This document shows positions 44,170 to 62,760 of a DNA stretch of 64,000 nucleotides, in pieces. The DNA comes from Norana najaformis (Eukaryota; Annelida; Clitellata; Crassiclitellata; Hormogastridae): positions 42,036,757 through 42,100,756 of the forward strand of contig OZ029913.1 of the NCBI GenBank assembly GCA_964023275.1, given 5' to 3'. Under the pieces are notes generated by a model, which was not told the DNA's origin, searched no databases, and saw nothing but the letters and a program-made list of their open reading frames with translations. A program made the translations under genes and the position numbers. The stretch's first letter is position 1, and each line of letters begins with the position of its first letter.

Positions 44170-46390
44170 ATGGAACATAGTAGCACCAAGCTAAATTGGC
44201 ATCAGTTGATATCTATATGCTACTGATGTTTAGGAACACAAGGCACCATAGAAGTTTAGAAAACAAAGTGCAAGAAAAATTAACTTAAAAATGGTCACTG
44301 GAGCTATAAAAGTCATTGACCATATAGAATGCTCCAACACAAAGTAGGATTTCAAAATCTTAGCGCTATCCTATCAGAGGCATGTACACAACCTGCCATC
44401 AGCTGATACCTCTGTTATGACCATGGCACTATGGAAGCTAGTATGGGATAATTACCATAACAGCCATCAGTTTAATCTAAACAGAAATTTATGCGACAGG
44501 ATCTTTAAAAACACAGCTAGCTTTCCAACCCAACTGGAAAAGCAGTTACTGATTGACACTGCCTACAGGACTAGAACAGGTGGTGAAAGCACCTTCAGCC
44601 AGGAGCATAAAGCACTCTTTAGATCTCACAATTCCCATCATCTGTGCATTTGCATCACATCACATCTTCAACTCAGCTGTGGCCTCAACCACCCTCTAGC
44701 TGTTTATCCAATTTCAAAAGACTCCTCCTCTTTTTCATCTCCTAATTTCATAATCTTCTTTTAGCTGTACTTCCCCTTTCATCTCTCTGTCTCCTTCTGC
44801 TGTTCTTTTCCTTACACCCAATTCACCTTCTACCTTCTTCCAGTTTCACACAATCCTCTCTTTTCTGATCGTCCCTTTCACTCAATCACATCCATTCCGT
44901 GTTTATTTCTCTCCTTCTGCATTATTTCACTTTACACACTTTCCTGCATTTATTTCTGGATCACCCAAACTCAGTTTTCTACTTCTCAACAGCCCTGCAT
45001 TCTTGTTTTCTCAGCTTCTTCATAAGCACTGCTCAGAATTCAATCATAACATATTCCAACATGTAACACAAATGCACTGCTAGTAAGTAGCTAGGTCTTT
45101 GCTTCCATTTGTGAGAAGTGCCGTCTGTTGATCGCTGTTGATCTTCGCGATTCTCAGACCTAACCAGTTGTAGACAAAATCCACAAATGGGAGTCGCACC
45201 ATCACCACACCGGAAACACAAACAACACACAGAGACAGAGTAGCATCACTGTCACCTTCAGTTCTCTCAAACTACACAAAAACCTATCACCAAGGTATGA
45301 TCTGTGGTCCAAAGTGCTTTCACCACCTCTGTCCTAGGTTCAAATCCTAGTGTACTACTGTTCTTCTTTGCCTATCTCACAGAAATAAACTTATAAGGTT
45401 TGGCAGTCCAAAGATAGTAAAGAAAGATCAAGCTACCAATGAAGAGCTTAAGGGAGCGGTCACTTCAAGCAGCTATTTTACATCTACCACAGAATGTACA
45501 GAAGCAGGTTAAAAGAGACTGTGATATAGTGAAAGGTGATTGAATTGAATGAAAGGGAGAGAACACGTACCAGGGGATGATGTGAAAGTAGATTCAGACA
45601 GAGGGTGGATTGTGTGTAAAGGAAATAACAGATAAGATTAGATTGTGTGAAAGTGGAAGGAGGAAGAGAGCAGACGGAGTGAAAGAAGAACTGATTACAT
45701 GAGATTATGTTACAGTTGTGATAAGCAGCTGTCATACTTGCATTTCCTGTAAATGCAGCAAATAAAAGGTGGCGGCAAATGCGAGCATAGCAAATGTTTG
45801 GTCACCTTAATTTACATTGGCACTACAGAAGTCAGTAGATGCATTTAGACCAACTGCTCTCTCTGGGTTTCAGATCCATTTTAGCTCCAGAATGCCATTA
45901 TTTGATAACCAAAATATTATAAAATAGAGACAGAATCAAACTAACAGCACAAGGTCCGAGGTCACACCACCAGCACTATACCTAATCTCTTGCAGACAGC
46001 ACTGCAGCCTTGGGCCAGCTGTAAAAACACAAGTTGCCTATGTGGCAACATGGTCAGGATCAACATTGACTGAAGTCTTTGTTCTTAGACTCCAGCAAAC
46101 TCGAGCTACAAATGTAATTATAATCTGTACACAGAGTGACATATTACTTAACTGGCTTAGAAGGAAGGAAGTAAGGACGGAAGGAAGCAGGAGCTCATCT
46201 TAACCAAAAACAAAGTGTCACCACTTTAGAAGGAATGATGTTAGAAGTCCTTCCATTGCAGAACACAGGTCATCTCCCAGTCACCAAACAAACAGCAAAC
46301 GATTGATATTTCAGGTGTAAGATCTTGGAAATAGTGGCCGACTATCCACGTACCAGGTTTTCTCAGAACAAGGTATTTCAGCTTTCTCAA
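44170..46390. other. intergenic DNA with a possible tRNA-derived SINE
   Basis: At 45310-45356 the plus strand has TGGTCCAAAGTGC and, further on, GGTTCAAATCC, which fit A and B boxes, but no complete cloverleaf forms. The rest shows no gene; polypyrimidine DNA dominates 44760-44950. Confidence 0.4.
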
Positions 46391-46393
46391 AGA

Positions 46394-46860
46394 CTAACTG
46401 CATTCCAATGTCAGTGACAGCTGAAGTACCATTCCAGCGGAGTCTGGCTGTCCACAGGAAGGAAGTGAGGTCATCCGCTGAAGGCAGTCGACTTCTGGAG
46501 GCACACCAAGGTTCGGAGTTATCTTCCTCATCGGCTCGATCAAGCGCCTGTCAAAGTCCTTCACAAGCTGGCGGCAACGGCCGCTGCATGCTTGGAACTT
46601 CCGATGGGCTGCATCCATCTTGCCTCCCAGTCAACTGCCTTCTGGTCCGATCCACTGCAACTGGCGCTGGACACTCGGTCGACCATATTCGGAGGATTAG
46701 GCGGAAAGCACCCTTCTACATCCAGCTGTTCGCAGCCGAAGGGCAGATCCTGACCTCACGCTTGACTGCCTCAAAAAGATCGTCCTGAAGCCTGCAGATC
46801 TTCTCATTCACTTTCTGGAGGCTCTTACGTCGGATGGTCACGAGGTTCAGCGATTCCAGC
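46394..46860 (-). pseudogene. unidentified coding-like fragment
   Basis: Two minus-strand segments look protein-like and helix-forming: SLNLVTIRRKSLQKVNEKIC with RLQDDLFEAVKREVRI (about 46730-46858, stop after NSWM), and MDAAHRKFQACSGRCRQLVK with DFDRRLIEPMRKI (46394-46618). G+C content is higher than in the neighbourhood. They are in different frames and abut a LINE at 46861. I do not recognise the family; it may be a retrocopy or a gene fragment. Confidence 0.35.
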
Positions 46861-47330
46861 AAAGCAAATGCAAAGATTTAAGCACAGGGGTTATGTGCTC
46901 ATATTTTGAAGTATTTGTTATGGCTCTAGCCAAGGAGTTCTGAACTCTTTGGAGTTTCTGCATGTTTGACCTAGTGATACCAACAAGAATGGAGTTACAA
47001 TAGTCAAGGCGATTGGAGACCAATGCTTTAGCTAAGGATATTCTGGAAGACATGGGGACATAATGCCTAATTCTGCGTATGTCACGAATATACATGTATG
47101 ATGACTTACAAATACAATTTACATAGTCTGTGAGAGACATGGTAGAATCAAAAACAACACCCAAGTCACGAGCAGTATCAATCAACTCAATGAGTGAGTC
47201 ACCCAGTTTTACGGATTTAAGCCATTCGAACTTCTTAAGTTGCCGAGGAGTGCCAAGTAGTAGAAATTCAGTACCATGTATAGCATATTATTTATTATGC
47301 TACATAATATATATGGTGTAGGCCTATTTA
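46861..47330 (-). mobile_element. L2/CR1-like LINE fragment, minus strand
   Basis: The minus strand reads DLGVVFDSTMSLTDYVNCIC, ALVSNRLDYCNSILVGI and NMQKLQRVQNSLARAITN, the RT-connection region of CR1/L2 LINEs. The 3' part (GGAGTTTCTGCATGTTTGAC on plus) recurs at 51930 and 61870. Confidence 0.88.
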
Positions 47331-47945
47331 ATTATACAAATGTGGTCGGTATATTATATAGACCCTTTGTTAGACTGTGTATTTTTACGTTTTACTTTAC
47401 GTGGTATAATTTGGAGTAATACTTTTTGCTTTAACATTGTCAATGAGCACTTTTGTACTGAGTTACATTTACTTTTACTTAAATACTGTAGTCCGGGATT
47501 TTAACAACACTGTCTTTTGATATCAAGCTAACAGACACTGTGGTGCTTGGGCTGAAAGTATTTGTAAAACGTTTTCTGGTCTTAGACTTTCGGTCCATCG
47601 TACGTAAAATTAAGCTAAATGCAATGTAAAACTTATAATTTGCAGTCAAGAACGCTCTGGCAGTTGAACAAAACTGTCTGCTGGCCCGACTCATGACATT
47701 TGAGAACCTATTAAGCAGCAGGGACAGAATAACTAGCTGATTAAAATATAGGAATAGATAGTTGATTAAAATATAGGTCAGGCATCTCGATACGACCACA
47801 TCATACGACGGCGTCGTTAAATAAATGATCAAATCATAAAAATAGGTCGGGTTATAATAGCGCCAGATTTGACCTTTCAATTTAAAGTGAGATTAGAATT
47901 GAAACTTGCAGTTGTTTTTAATCGGCATAATTTTATATTTTTAAA

Positions 47946-48075
47946 ATGGTGTTTTGTGCTCAAAGCGTATTGAAACATGTGACTTTAGATATAGCTTTAG
48001 TTCAACTATGTGTATTATTTTGTTTTTCGACCGTTTTGGCTAAGATCAATCGCCCTCGTGGAGTTTCTATATCAA
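47946..48075 (+). CDS. GII-beta-like exon 1 (signal peptide)
   Basis: ATG in AAAATGG; donor ATATCAA|GTAAAG, phase 1 out. Encodes the signal peptide and NRPRGVSIS, which matches the mature N-terminus of glucosidase II beta. Confidence 0.85.
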
Positions 48076-51000
48076 GTAAAGTATTTGTTTTTCAGTTTGG
48101 TAGATAAGCAAGCAATCGTCGTTTAAAACATTACTATCGTATCTACATCGTGTGTAATCCTAATCGTAATCTCAAGATTTTTTCTGTGTTCAAGAAAGTA
48201 AGTGGCATGAACCAGCGTATATACAGACGCAGAATCATAACAAAATCGGCGGGCAAGTAAGGCCGGCTGCGGTGCCAGGTCGAGACCCAAGGGTCATATA
48301 CATAACAAGTCAGTCATCATGGATTGACTAACGTTGTAATATCAAGTAAAGTCACACAAACACTATCTTATACTGATCCATACAATCAAAATCTTACCCC
48401 AATGCATCCAGTCCACTGCTTTCCTATTTCTTTCAACCCCTAAACATAATTACCATATCAGCTCCTCTGTTTCCTTCTCTCTCTCTAGCCTACAGGGACC
48501 ATATCTTGTTTTTCACATAGTATCTTATCTCTGAAAATACCCTAAGATTCGATGCAGCTTTTATGAATAAGCTGCTACTCTGCGTTTAGTTTTTAAGTTG
48601 CAGTTAAGAAATTTTCAAGTTTGCAGTTGTGCTACCTAGTTTAGTGTGATCGTATTTGCCTTTTTACTGACATACTATGGCGTTATTCTCTGCCAGTGGC
48701 TTCTTTCTACAATTCGTTTGATTCCTTTACATGCCTTGATGGCCTTCAGACGATAAAGTTTCAACGCGTCAACGACAATTACTGTGATTGCCATGATGGA
48801 AGTGACGAACCAGGTGAGGAAGATGCTGGAGGTTTGCTGTGTTGCAGTCCTTCAGTACAAAGACCCTATAACTTTGAACTACACTTTTGAGAACTGTTGA
48901 CAGGTTTGTAAGGTAAAGTTGCGGCAACAAAAAACTCCTTTAGACAGTGGTTGTAAACTTTGAATTGACGAGCACTTCAGGGGTGTGCTCAAAAGGCCTG
49001 TATACATGTATCACTGCACTTAATATAGCGCCTTTTGGCACCTCTGAAAAGCACCGCACAAATGGCTATCTAACTGTTGTTCGTCTTTGTCGTAGTTGCT
49101 ACTACCAGCTACGGCAACTTCGTGTTGTCTCACGTTCTCTCTCAGTCACCTTATCTAAGACTCTGGTTCATGCATTTGTCACTAGTCGGTTGGATTACTG
49201 CTCTTCTTTTTATGTAGGACTCCCTGATGTATGGCTTTTGTGCCTGGAACGTGTGTTGCAGGCGGCTGCACGGCTTATTGGTGGCATCTCTAGGTTTGGT
49301 CATGTCTGTGATTTCATGCGGGATGAGTTGCACTGGCTTCCTATGACTCAGTGCATCCACTATAGGATTATCGTCTTTGTTTGGAACTCCTTGTTGGGTT
49401 TTGCCCCCTCTTGCTTGAGGAAGCTTTGCCTTCCTGTCCGGTCCAATTTGGGTCGTGCTTCTCTTCGCTCCTCTGCTAGTGGTAATCTATTAGTGCCTCG
49501 CGCTCGCACCTTGACCAGGCAGCGTCGTGCTTTCTCTGTTGCTGGTCCAACCCTCTGGAATGGACTTCCTGTTACTCTACGTCTTCTACCCCAGGATTCT
49601 ACTGCTATCTTCTATTCTTTTCTTAAGACTGTTCTCTTTCGCCGAGGTTGGTTTGGGAGCGCTTCTGAGTAGTTTTCTTGAAGGGGCGCTATATAAGTGT
49701 TCCGTATAAATAAATAAATAAATAAATAACTGATTTAGACAAGTGTGTTTAGAGATAGTTTGAACATTAGGGTTCCACTGAGTACGTAAGTTACTCGACT
49801 CCAAATTGGAGTATGAAGTGAACCTTCATACCGGCACCGTCATGCATTATACATGTCATTACATTTGTTCAGCATACATTCTCCGTAGTGCTGTGCTATC
49901 CGAGTAATTGGTTACTTGAGTACTCGACTTGAGAACTGGGATTATGTGGTGGTGTTTGGGAGTTTTGGTGACTACACGGGTGTAAACGTAATGTTTGCAT
50001 TGTTCAGTACGCACGTATTTGTTATAAGAAATTTCTCTGACGACACGGGAATACCGGTATATGTTTGGGCAATCACTGATAACATGCTGGCTAGTGCTGG
50101 AGGCATTTAGCTTTCATGCATCAAACACATGCTGGGGCATTGATATGACATCGGCTGGCATGAATTTTCTGTGATGTAGTGTTGACGCGTTGCCTGGTTG
50201 TTGACTCGTCTGTAATTGGTCGACATTCGGGTACATTTTAAATATACACTTTGTATTGGTCAGCGTACATGCGCAATGTCTGACGTCAATGGCAAACACT
50301 ACTGCTTTGGTGAAAGAATGCAAAAATGATTTAGTGCAAGTAGTCTAAGTTTTTAGTTGGTAACTCGACTTACAAATGTCGTTGATAGATTTGAGCAAGT
50401 AGAAACTTTGACGATTCATATACTTTCGTGAGTGAACTGTTTATTTATTTAACATACGATCGAAAATCAAAGACTGTGTCTTTTCTCTTGGTTAATGTTA
50501 TGCTACAAATCGGGCAAGTGATGGTTCGAACTCAGATCATTTACAACTCTGAAAGATGGTTGACAAGAAGTAAGAACATTCTGGATTGTTTGAAGATGTT
50601 TTACTTGAGGTCAGTCGATGTTATAGAAGAGGGAGTTGCAGTAGTCAAGTTTTGAGTGAGTAATTGATGTGGCTGTTGTGCAGGCAGTTTTACAATCAAG
50701 TAAGTAGGGAGAAAACAGCAAAGATCACAAACATGCTTGTAGCAAGTGTAAGATAACCAAGTGATGTGGTCAGCAAAAGTAAGGTGTTTGTCGAAGATGA
50801 TTCCAAGATTACAGACTGCGAAGAGTAAGATGCAGGTGAAATGAGGTCCTTCAGAAAAAGATCTGGAGGATAGGTTAGTTTGCTTAACTGTTCATGGAGG
50901 CCAATTTTGAGAAGTTCTGAATTTGAAGGGTGAGAAATAGAAGGTTGGCAATCACCCAAGCTGATATCATGGTTATGGTGTTATGTAGATGCTTTAGTGC

Positions 51001-53152
51001 AATTGAAAATTAGTGAGGGGAGAAACATATGAAGAGTTGTGTGTCTGCATTGATATGATGATTAACAGAGGATGAGGAAATGAGTTTGTTGAGTGGGGCG
51101 TATAGACTGAACAGGAGAGGACCGACAACATAACCCTACAGAACATCACAGGTGAGAAATCAGACAATTCAAAATGTTTGCACAGGCAAGACTAGTCAAT
51201 GTAAAATCATAGGTTTGAGTTGATTGCACTATGGTAACACTCAGCTTTTAAATACCTTCCTGTAGCTGGCTGAAAAAGCCAGCCTTGGCAAGAATTGATC
51301 TTTTGTTCATTTATTGACAGGAACTTCAGCCTGTCCAACTGGATCTTTTCACTGCAACAACTATGGCTATAGATCTTTCTACATACCAACTTCCAGAGTC
51401 AACGATGGCATCTGTGGTAACACTCAGACTGATCTATGATATTTCTGCAATAATACTAACACTGGAAACTCATGTAACTAGTAGTTACCAAGCATTGATA
51501 CACCTCATGCAGTCTCTTAAGTCTTGACCCCTTCAGAGTCTGTAACTCACTGGAATTCCAATCGAACTGGATGACTACTAAAGTATAGTTATCACAATCC
51601 ACAATCAGTTCTGTGAGCATGATTTTCTGACGATGATGCAGAATTTCAAACGCATTTGTAATGGTAGTTTCTGTAGCAGCCAAAAAAGCCTATTCACCAA
51701 GAACAGTTCTAGTCCTAGGTATGATCAGAGAGAGACAATAAGATGACCTGGCAGAATAATGGTAAGTCTTGGGAATAACAGCTGATGAAGTTCAATGTTT
51801 TATAAACTGTAGTCCTAATTTTAAAGAAATCCTTTGGTGAACAGGAATCCAGTGCAAAGATTTAAGCACAGAGGTTATATGCTCGTATTTTGAAATATTT
51901 GTTGTGGCTCTACCCAAGGAGTTCTGAACTGTTTGGAGTTTCTGCATGTTTGATTTTGTGACACCAACAAGGAGCGAATTACCTAGTCAAGGTGACTGAA
52001 AAGCAATTTGTTTGGAAAGGATATTAGATGATATGGGGACATAATGCCTAATTCTGCACATGTTGCAAATATACATGTGTCACAACTTACAAATACATTT
52101 ATATAGTTGGTGAGATACATAGCAGAATCAAAACAATGCCCAAGTCACGAGCAGCATCAGTCAACTCAACAAGTGAATCAACCCAGCTTTAAGGAATTAA
52201 GCCATTCAAACTTAAGTTGCTGTGGAGTGCCCAGTAGTAGAAATTCAGTCTTTGATGGGTTAAGGAGGTTTCTTAGCTGCCATACAAGACTGCAGCTCCT
52301 CAAAGGCATCAAACAAGCTGCACAGCAAATGTAGATTTGGATACCATCTATGTAGAAATGATATCCTAGTGAATGATTGTCCAACACCTTGGATTTTAAT
52401 GAAATTCAACACACATTTTATAACACAGGTATGAAGAATTTATGAAAATTTAACATGATTATTACCAAAAATGTTGGAATTACAGAATTTTATTTTTTTT
52501 GCCGTTTTGTGGCTTTGCAAAAAATTGAATGATTCATGGTCTTAGACTTGCTGTAAATCCATAAGTAACAGGGATAGAAGCCTGAAATTTTATTATTTCT
52601 TGTGCTGATTACAAATATGCCATTATCATAATGGTGTCTCTACCCCTTTCAGATACATGGAAAGGCATGTACTGCTCCAAAGCTAATTATCTCAGTTTAG
52701 ACTGAAAAATAATGAACAGCCAAATTTCTTGGCTATTTATTAATAGCCAAGCAATCTGGCTAATTTTATTAGTGAAACAAAGCCATCTTGATTTTTAAAA
52801 AAACATTCTGCTGGTTCTTTCTGTCTAGATTGTTGCGATGGTTCAGACGAGTACAACTTAAAGACCCAATGTGTCAACAATTGTTTGTAAGTCTGCAAAA
52901 ATCTGGAACTTGGAAACACTTTAATTCTGTAACTTCCTTTGTTTACCTGTAACCCTCAAGCACATCTTGATTATGGATCCAGTGCTCATCTTCAGTCTGA
53001 ATACAGTTGGAATGTCTGTGTTTGTTATGTATTATTCAATTCATCCTTCATCTACCCTGATCAAAACTTTTCTTTATTTTAACAAATTGTTTTGATTTAA
53101 TTACAGAAAATTAACAGAACAACAGAAAGCATCAAGACCAGACAATCCTTAG
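47946..53152 (+). CDS. short glucosidase II beta-like secreted/ER protein, 148 aa, five exons
   Basis: Exons 47946-48075, 48697-48813, 51321-51416, 52829-52886 and 53107-53152 join in phase to 447 nt. Residues 1-32 form a signal peptide (hydrophobic [15 protein letters not shown]). [10 protein letters not shown] and FTCLDG follow as in glucosidase II beta (PRKCSH), then two cysteine-rich LDL-receptor-A-like repeats with Ca-binding ends ([14 protein letters not shown] near 70-82; [14 protein letters not shown] near 110-123). The full-length subunit (about 500 aa) goes on with a coiled coil, an MRH lectin domain and an ER-retention signal. This protein stops 15 residues after the second repeat with no HDEL-like end. 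It could be a secreted paralogue or one that occupies the alpha-subunit binding site. Family assignment is firm; function is inference. Confidence 0.88.
48150..48330 (-). mobile_element. LINE 3' end, ATTACGATTAC-tail family
   Basis: Diverged copy recognised by TAATCCTAATCGTAATCTCA at the tail and AACAAAATCGGCGGGCAAG; lies in the first intron of the GII-beta-like gene. Confidence 0.65.
48697..48813 (+). CDS. GII-beta-like exon 2 (first LDLa-like repeat)
   Basis: Acceptor TTCTCTGCCAG, donor GAACCAG|GTGAGG, phase 1 in and 1 out. Encodes [20 protein letters not shown] and [10 protein letters not shown]. Confidence 0.94.
49010..49731 (+). mobile_element. CR1-like LINE 3' fragment
   Basis: The open frame 48947-49672 encodes the RT-connection and C-terminal end ([65 protein letters not shown]). 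GGGGCGCTATATAAGTGTTC and an (AATA)n tail end it at 49731. It lies in sense in the second intron of the GII-beta-like gene. Confidence 0.92.
49732..50480 (+). other. GII-beta-like intron, no feature seen
   Basis: No recognisable protein or repeat unit between the LINE ending at 49731 and the one starting near 50480. Confidence 0.4.
50480..51180 (-). mobile_element. degraded CR1-like LINE, minus strand
   Basis: The minus strand from about 50800 reads [20 protein letters not shown], the RT-connection region, and further upstream pieces of the RT domain. Related to 26350-26960. Confidence 0.75.
51321..51416 (+). CDS. GII-beta-like exon 3 (second LDLa-like repeat, first half)
   Basis: Acceptor TTATTGACAG, donor ATCTGTG|GTAACA, phase 1 in and 1 out. 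Encodes [20 protein letters not shown] and [11 protein letters not shown], nearly as in canonical glucosidase II beta. Confidence 0.94.
51840..52400 (-). mobile_element. L2/CR1-like LINE fragment, minus strand
   Basis: Same family as 46861 and 61780. The shared plus-strand block TGCAAAGATTTAAGCACAG starts at about 51855; at 52330-52380 the minus strand reads [17 protein letters not shown], a remnant of the RT YADDTQIY motif. Confidence 0.85.
52829..52886 (+). CDS. GII-beta-like exon 4
   Basis: Acceptor TTTCTGTCTAG, donor ATTGTTT|GTAAGT, phase 1 in and 2 out. Encodes [19 protein letters not shown], the end of the second repeat. Confidence 0.92.
53107..53152 (+). CDS. GII-beta-like last exon
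   Basis: Acceptor TTAATTACAG in phase 2. Encodes [14 protein letters not shown] and then the TAG at 53150-53152. This is where the full-length subunit would begin its long coiled coil. Confidence 0.72.
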
Positions 53153-53876
53153 ACTCTTTACTGGTAATACAGGATCTCAAGTAAACAATTTCCTGCAAAA
53201 TCAAGGTTGTTTTCACCAACATGGTCCATGGCAACTCAAGAGGTCATTGGCAAACAGACAAATCCATGGATAGATAACTACATTACAATATTTGCTTTGA
53301 GTTTGATTAAGTCTTGCATATCATCACAACAGTTTCTAAAATAATTTCAGTACAACTTTTTCATTTTTAGATTGAACTTTTTACGTTTGTATTTTATAAT
53401 AATTTACTTTTTGTGAATGCTTTTGTTTGTACTACTGCTTTTTCCCATATAAAAGAATTGGTTTTAGTATCACAATTTCTTAAACTAGAAGTTAAACTGG
53501 CACTGTATCTTTTTCACTTCAACTCTTGGGAGTAATGGTTCCAAGCCCAAAACAACCGACATCCATATAAATCCTTTTAATGTTGCACTTGAGTAATTGA
53601 CAGAATATCCAACTGTCAAATTAGAAGAAAGGTTTCTAAATTCCATTAAAGCATATTACCACTGTATGAAATAACATCAAATTTCCAACAAAAACACAGA
53701 CCTGTGCGATCAGTTGTACATTTATCTGAACCCACCAAAGCACCTAGCAGAATGGACAAGTTTTCACTGCAAAGCCATGCACAAGAAACGACTGCTCTTA
53801 AGGATATGAAAGACAGATTTGCCAAGTTCTTGGTTGGCTTTACTTTTGATATCATGAACACACTTGTTACAGTTTA

Positions 53877-54257
53877 TTAAATTCTGATCTCGCATTGCAT
53901 TATACATCTTCTGTTTCAATATATCCTGTTATTACAAGATGATATTCAGGCCATAAAGAACATTTTATTAATATTAATCTTGGTGTAACGCTTACATTTA
54001 TGGCAGTAGATTAGAAGGAATACTTAGTGTGGGTTTTATATCGAAGACGAGCTTCTTTATTACTTCTTCATTTCAATTTATTAAATTCTGATCTCGCATT
54101 GCATTATACATCTTCTGTTTCAACATATCCTGTTATTACAAGATGATATTCAGGCCATAAAGAACATTTTATTAATATTAATCTTGGTGTAACACTTAAA
54201 TTTATGGCAGTAGATTTAGAAGGAATACTTAGTGTGGGTTTTATATCGAAGACGAGT
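53877..54257. repeat. 178-bp direct duplication in the PP1 3' flank
   Basis: The block starting ATTAAATTCTGATCTCGCAT occurs at about 53878-54050 and 54080-54257 with only a handful of differences. Between the copies lies CTTCTTTATTACTTCTTCAT, which recurs at 54544-54568 upstream of the PP1 last exon. Confidence 0.95.
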
Positions 54258-54407
54258 TCCGGATGCAATAAAACAGCTATGGTGAGTTCTGTAAATGCAT
54301 AGAAGTCTAAAGTGAATCGTCATTTGAATCCTCTATTCAACTTCAGTTCTAACAGAAGGCAGAAAGGTTTTGTCTGCTAGCAGCCGCCATCTTGTCATGC
54401 TCTGTCT

Positions 54408-61275
<6,868 letters not shown>

Positions 61276-61479
61276 TTGATGACTTCCAAGGCTCAACAAA
61301 GAAACTATCAGTCTTTAGATTATATTAAAATAGAACAGATTAGATGAAAACAGCTTAGACTATCTAAGGTTAATTATTAATAATTAGTAATACTGATCAC
61401 TTCTATGGCCATGTGTCTAATGCACAAGGCATCAACCGATGGTGCTTAGGTCAATATCCAGTCAGTCTGATGAAACAGC

Positions 61480-62760
61480 AAGGCAGCCTATGGTGGATAA
61501 GCCAATTGAAAAAGGTGAGTCTTGAGACTGAAATGAAACATGAGATTGAACAGAATGAACAGATGCAGGAAGAAAGTTCCAAAACTTAGGACTAGCAACC
61601 AAAACAGCTTGTCCAGCAGAACAATTCTAGTACAACCAGAGAAAGATAATTACTCAGATGATCTGATTAAATAAATGATTAGTCTGGGGATCAAGGATTG
61701 ATTGTTCGTAATGTGGATGGCAGAGTAAATGTTTTATAAACTATAAGCTCCAATTCAATTTGACACATATCCTTCACTGAACAGGAAGTGCAAACATTTA
61801 AATACTGTGGTTATGTGATCACACTTGGACCTATCAGTTATGGCTCTAGCTAAAGAGTTCTGAACTCTGGACTTTCTGCATGTTCAACTTTGTGCTACCA
61901 GTAAGAAGCGAGTTACAGTAATCAAGGGACTGTCAAAATCCTTGAACACATAGGGACTTAATGCCTAATTGTATAAACACATATGATAACTTACAAGTAC
62001 CAGTTACATAACAGGTGAGAGACATACTAGAATCAAAAACAATGCCCAAGTTACGAGCAGCATCAGCCAACTTAACAAGCGAATCACCCAGTTTTCAAGA
62101 TTTAAGCCATTCAAACTACATTAGCTATGCAGTGGCCAGTAGTAGAAATTCAGTTTACGATGGATTAAGAAGTTTATTAGCCGCCATCCAAGACTGCACC
62201 TCCTAGAAGGCAGTGGACAATAGCTGCACATATGATTGGCAAGACAAACTGTCACACAAAATGTAAATCTGAGTATCATCTGCATAGAAATGATATCCTA
62301 GTGAATGACTGTTGAGTAATGTACCTAGTGGCGTGGTGTACAGTATAATGTGAAAAAGAGGCCCATGCACAGAACCCTGCAGGAAGCCACATGTAACCAA
62401 AGCACTAGACAAATAATCACAACTTAAATATATTGATTGAGTGTGTAGAGAGAGATATGTAGCCAACCAATTTAGGACAGGATCAGAAACCCCCCCCAAA
62501 AAGTACTGGAGATGGTGCAAAAAAAGAAAATGGTTCATGGTATCAAAAGTAGCAGACATGTCATGTCAAGAAGAGCAAGCAATACAATCCTACCTTTATC
62601 CACAGAGCACATGATTATGAACAGCAAGAAGGGCAGATTCTGCTGAGTGAAACTATGTTATGGTGACTAAAAGGGGATTTTAGTGAATTGGAAAATAGGT
62701 GAATTTCTATACGATTCATAACTACCCCTTCAAGAATTTTAGCTACAAAATTCTAAGATG
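61480..62760 (-). mobile_element. degraded L2/CR1-like LINE, minus strand, copy 1
   Basis: The 3' end near 61785 and the block at 61855-61925 (GAGTTCTGAACTCTGGACTT) match 46900 and 51900. At 62203-62559 the minus strand has RT pieces FDTMNHFLFLHHL, LQGSVHGPLF and HFYADDTQIYI. The YADD is intact but the frame is broken overall. Confidence 0.9.

Noticed and set aside
46408-46788. 126-codon plus-strand frame
   Set aside because: It overlaps the more protein-like minus-strand fragments and is Ser/Arg-rich in the way of an antisense shadow.
47479-47880. 133-codon minus-strand frame upstream of the GII-beta-like gene
   Set aside because: No recognisable motif, AT-rich composition like the surroundings, no supporting neighbouring exon.
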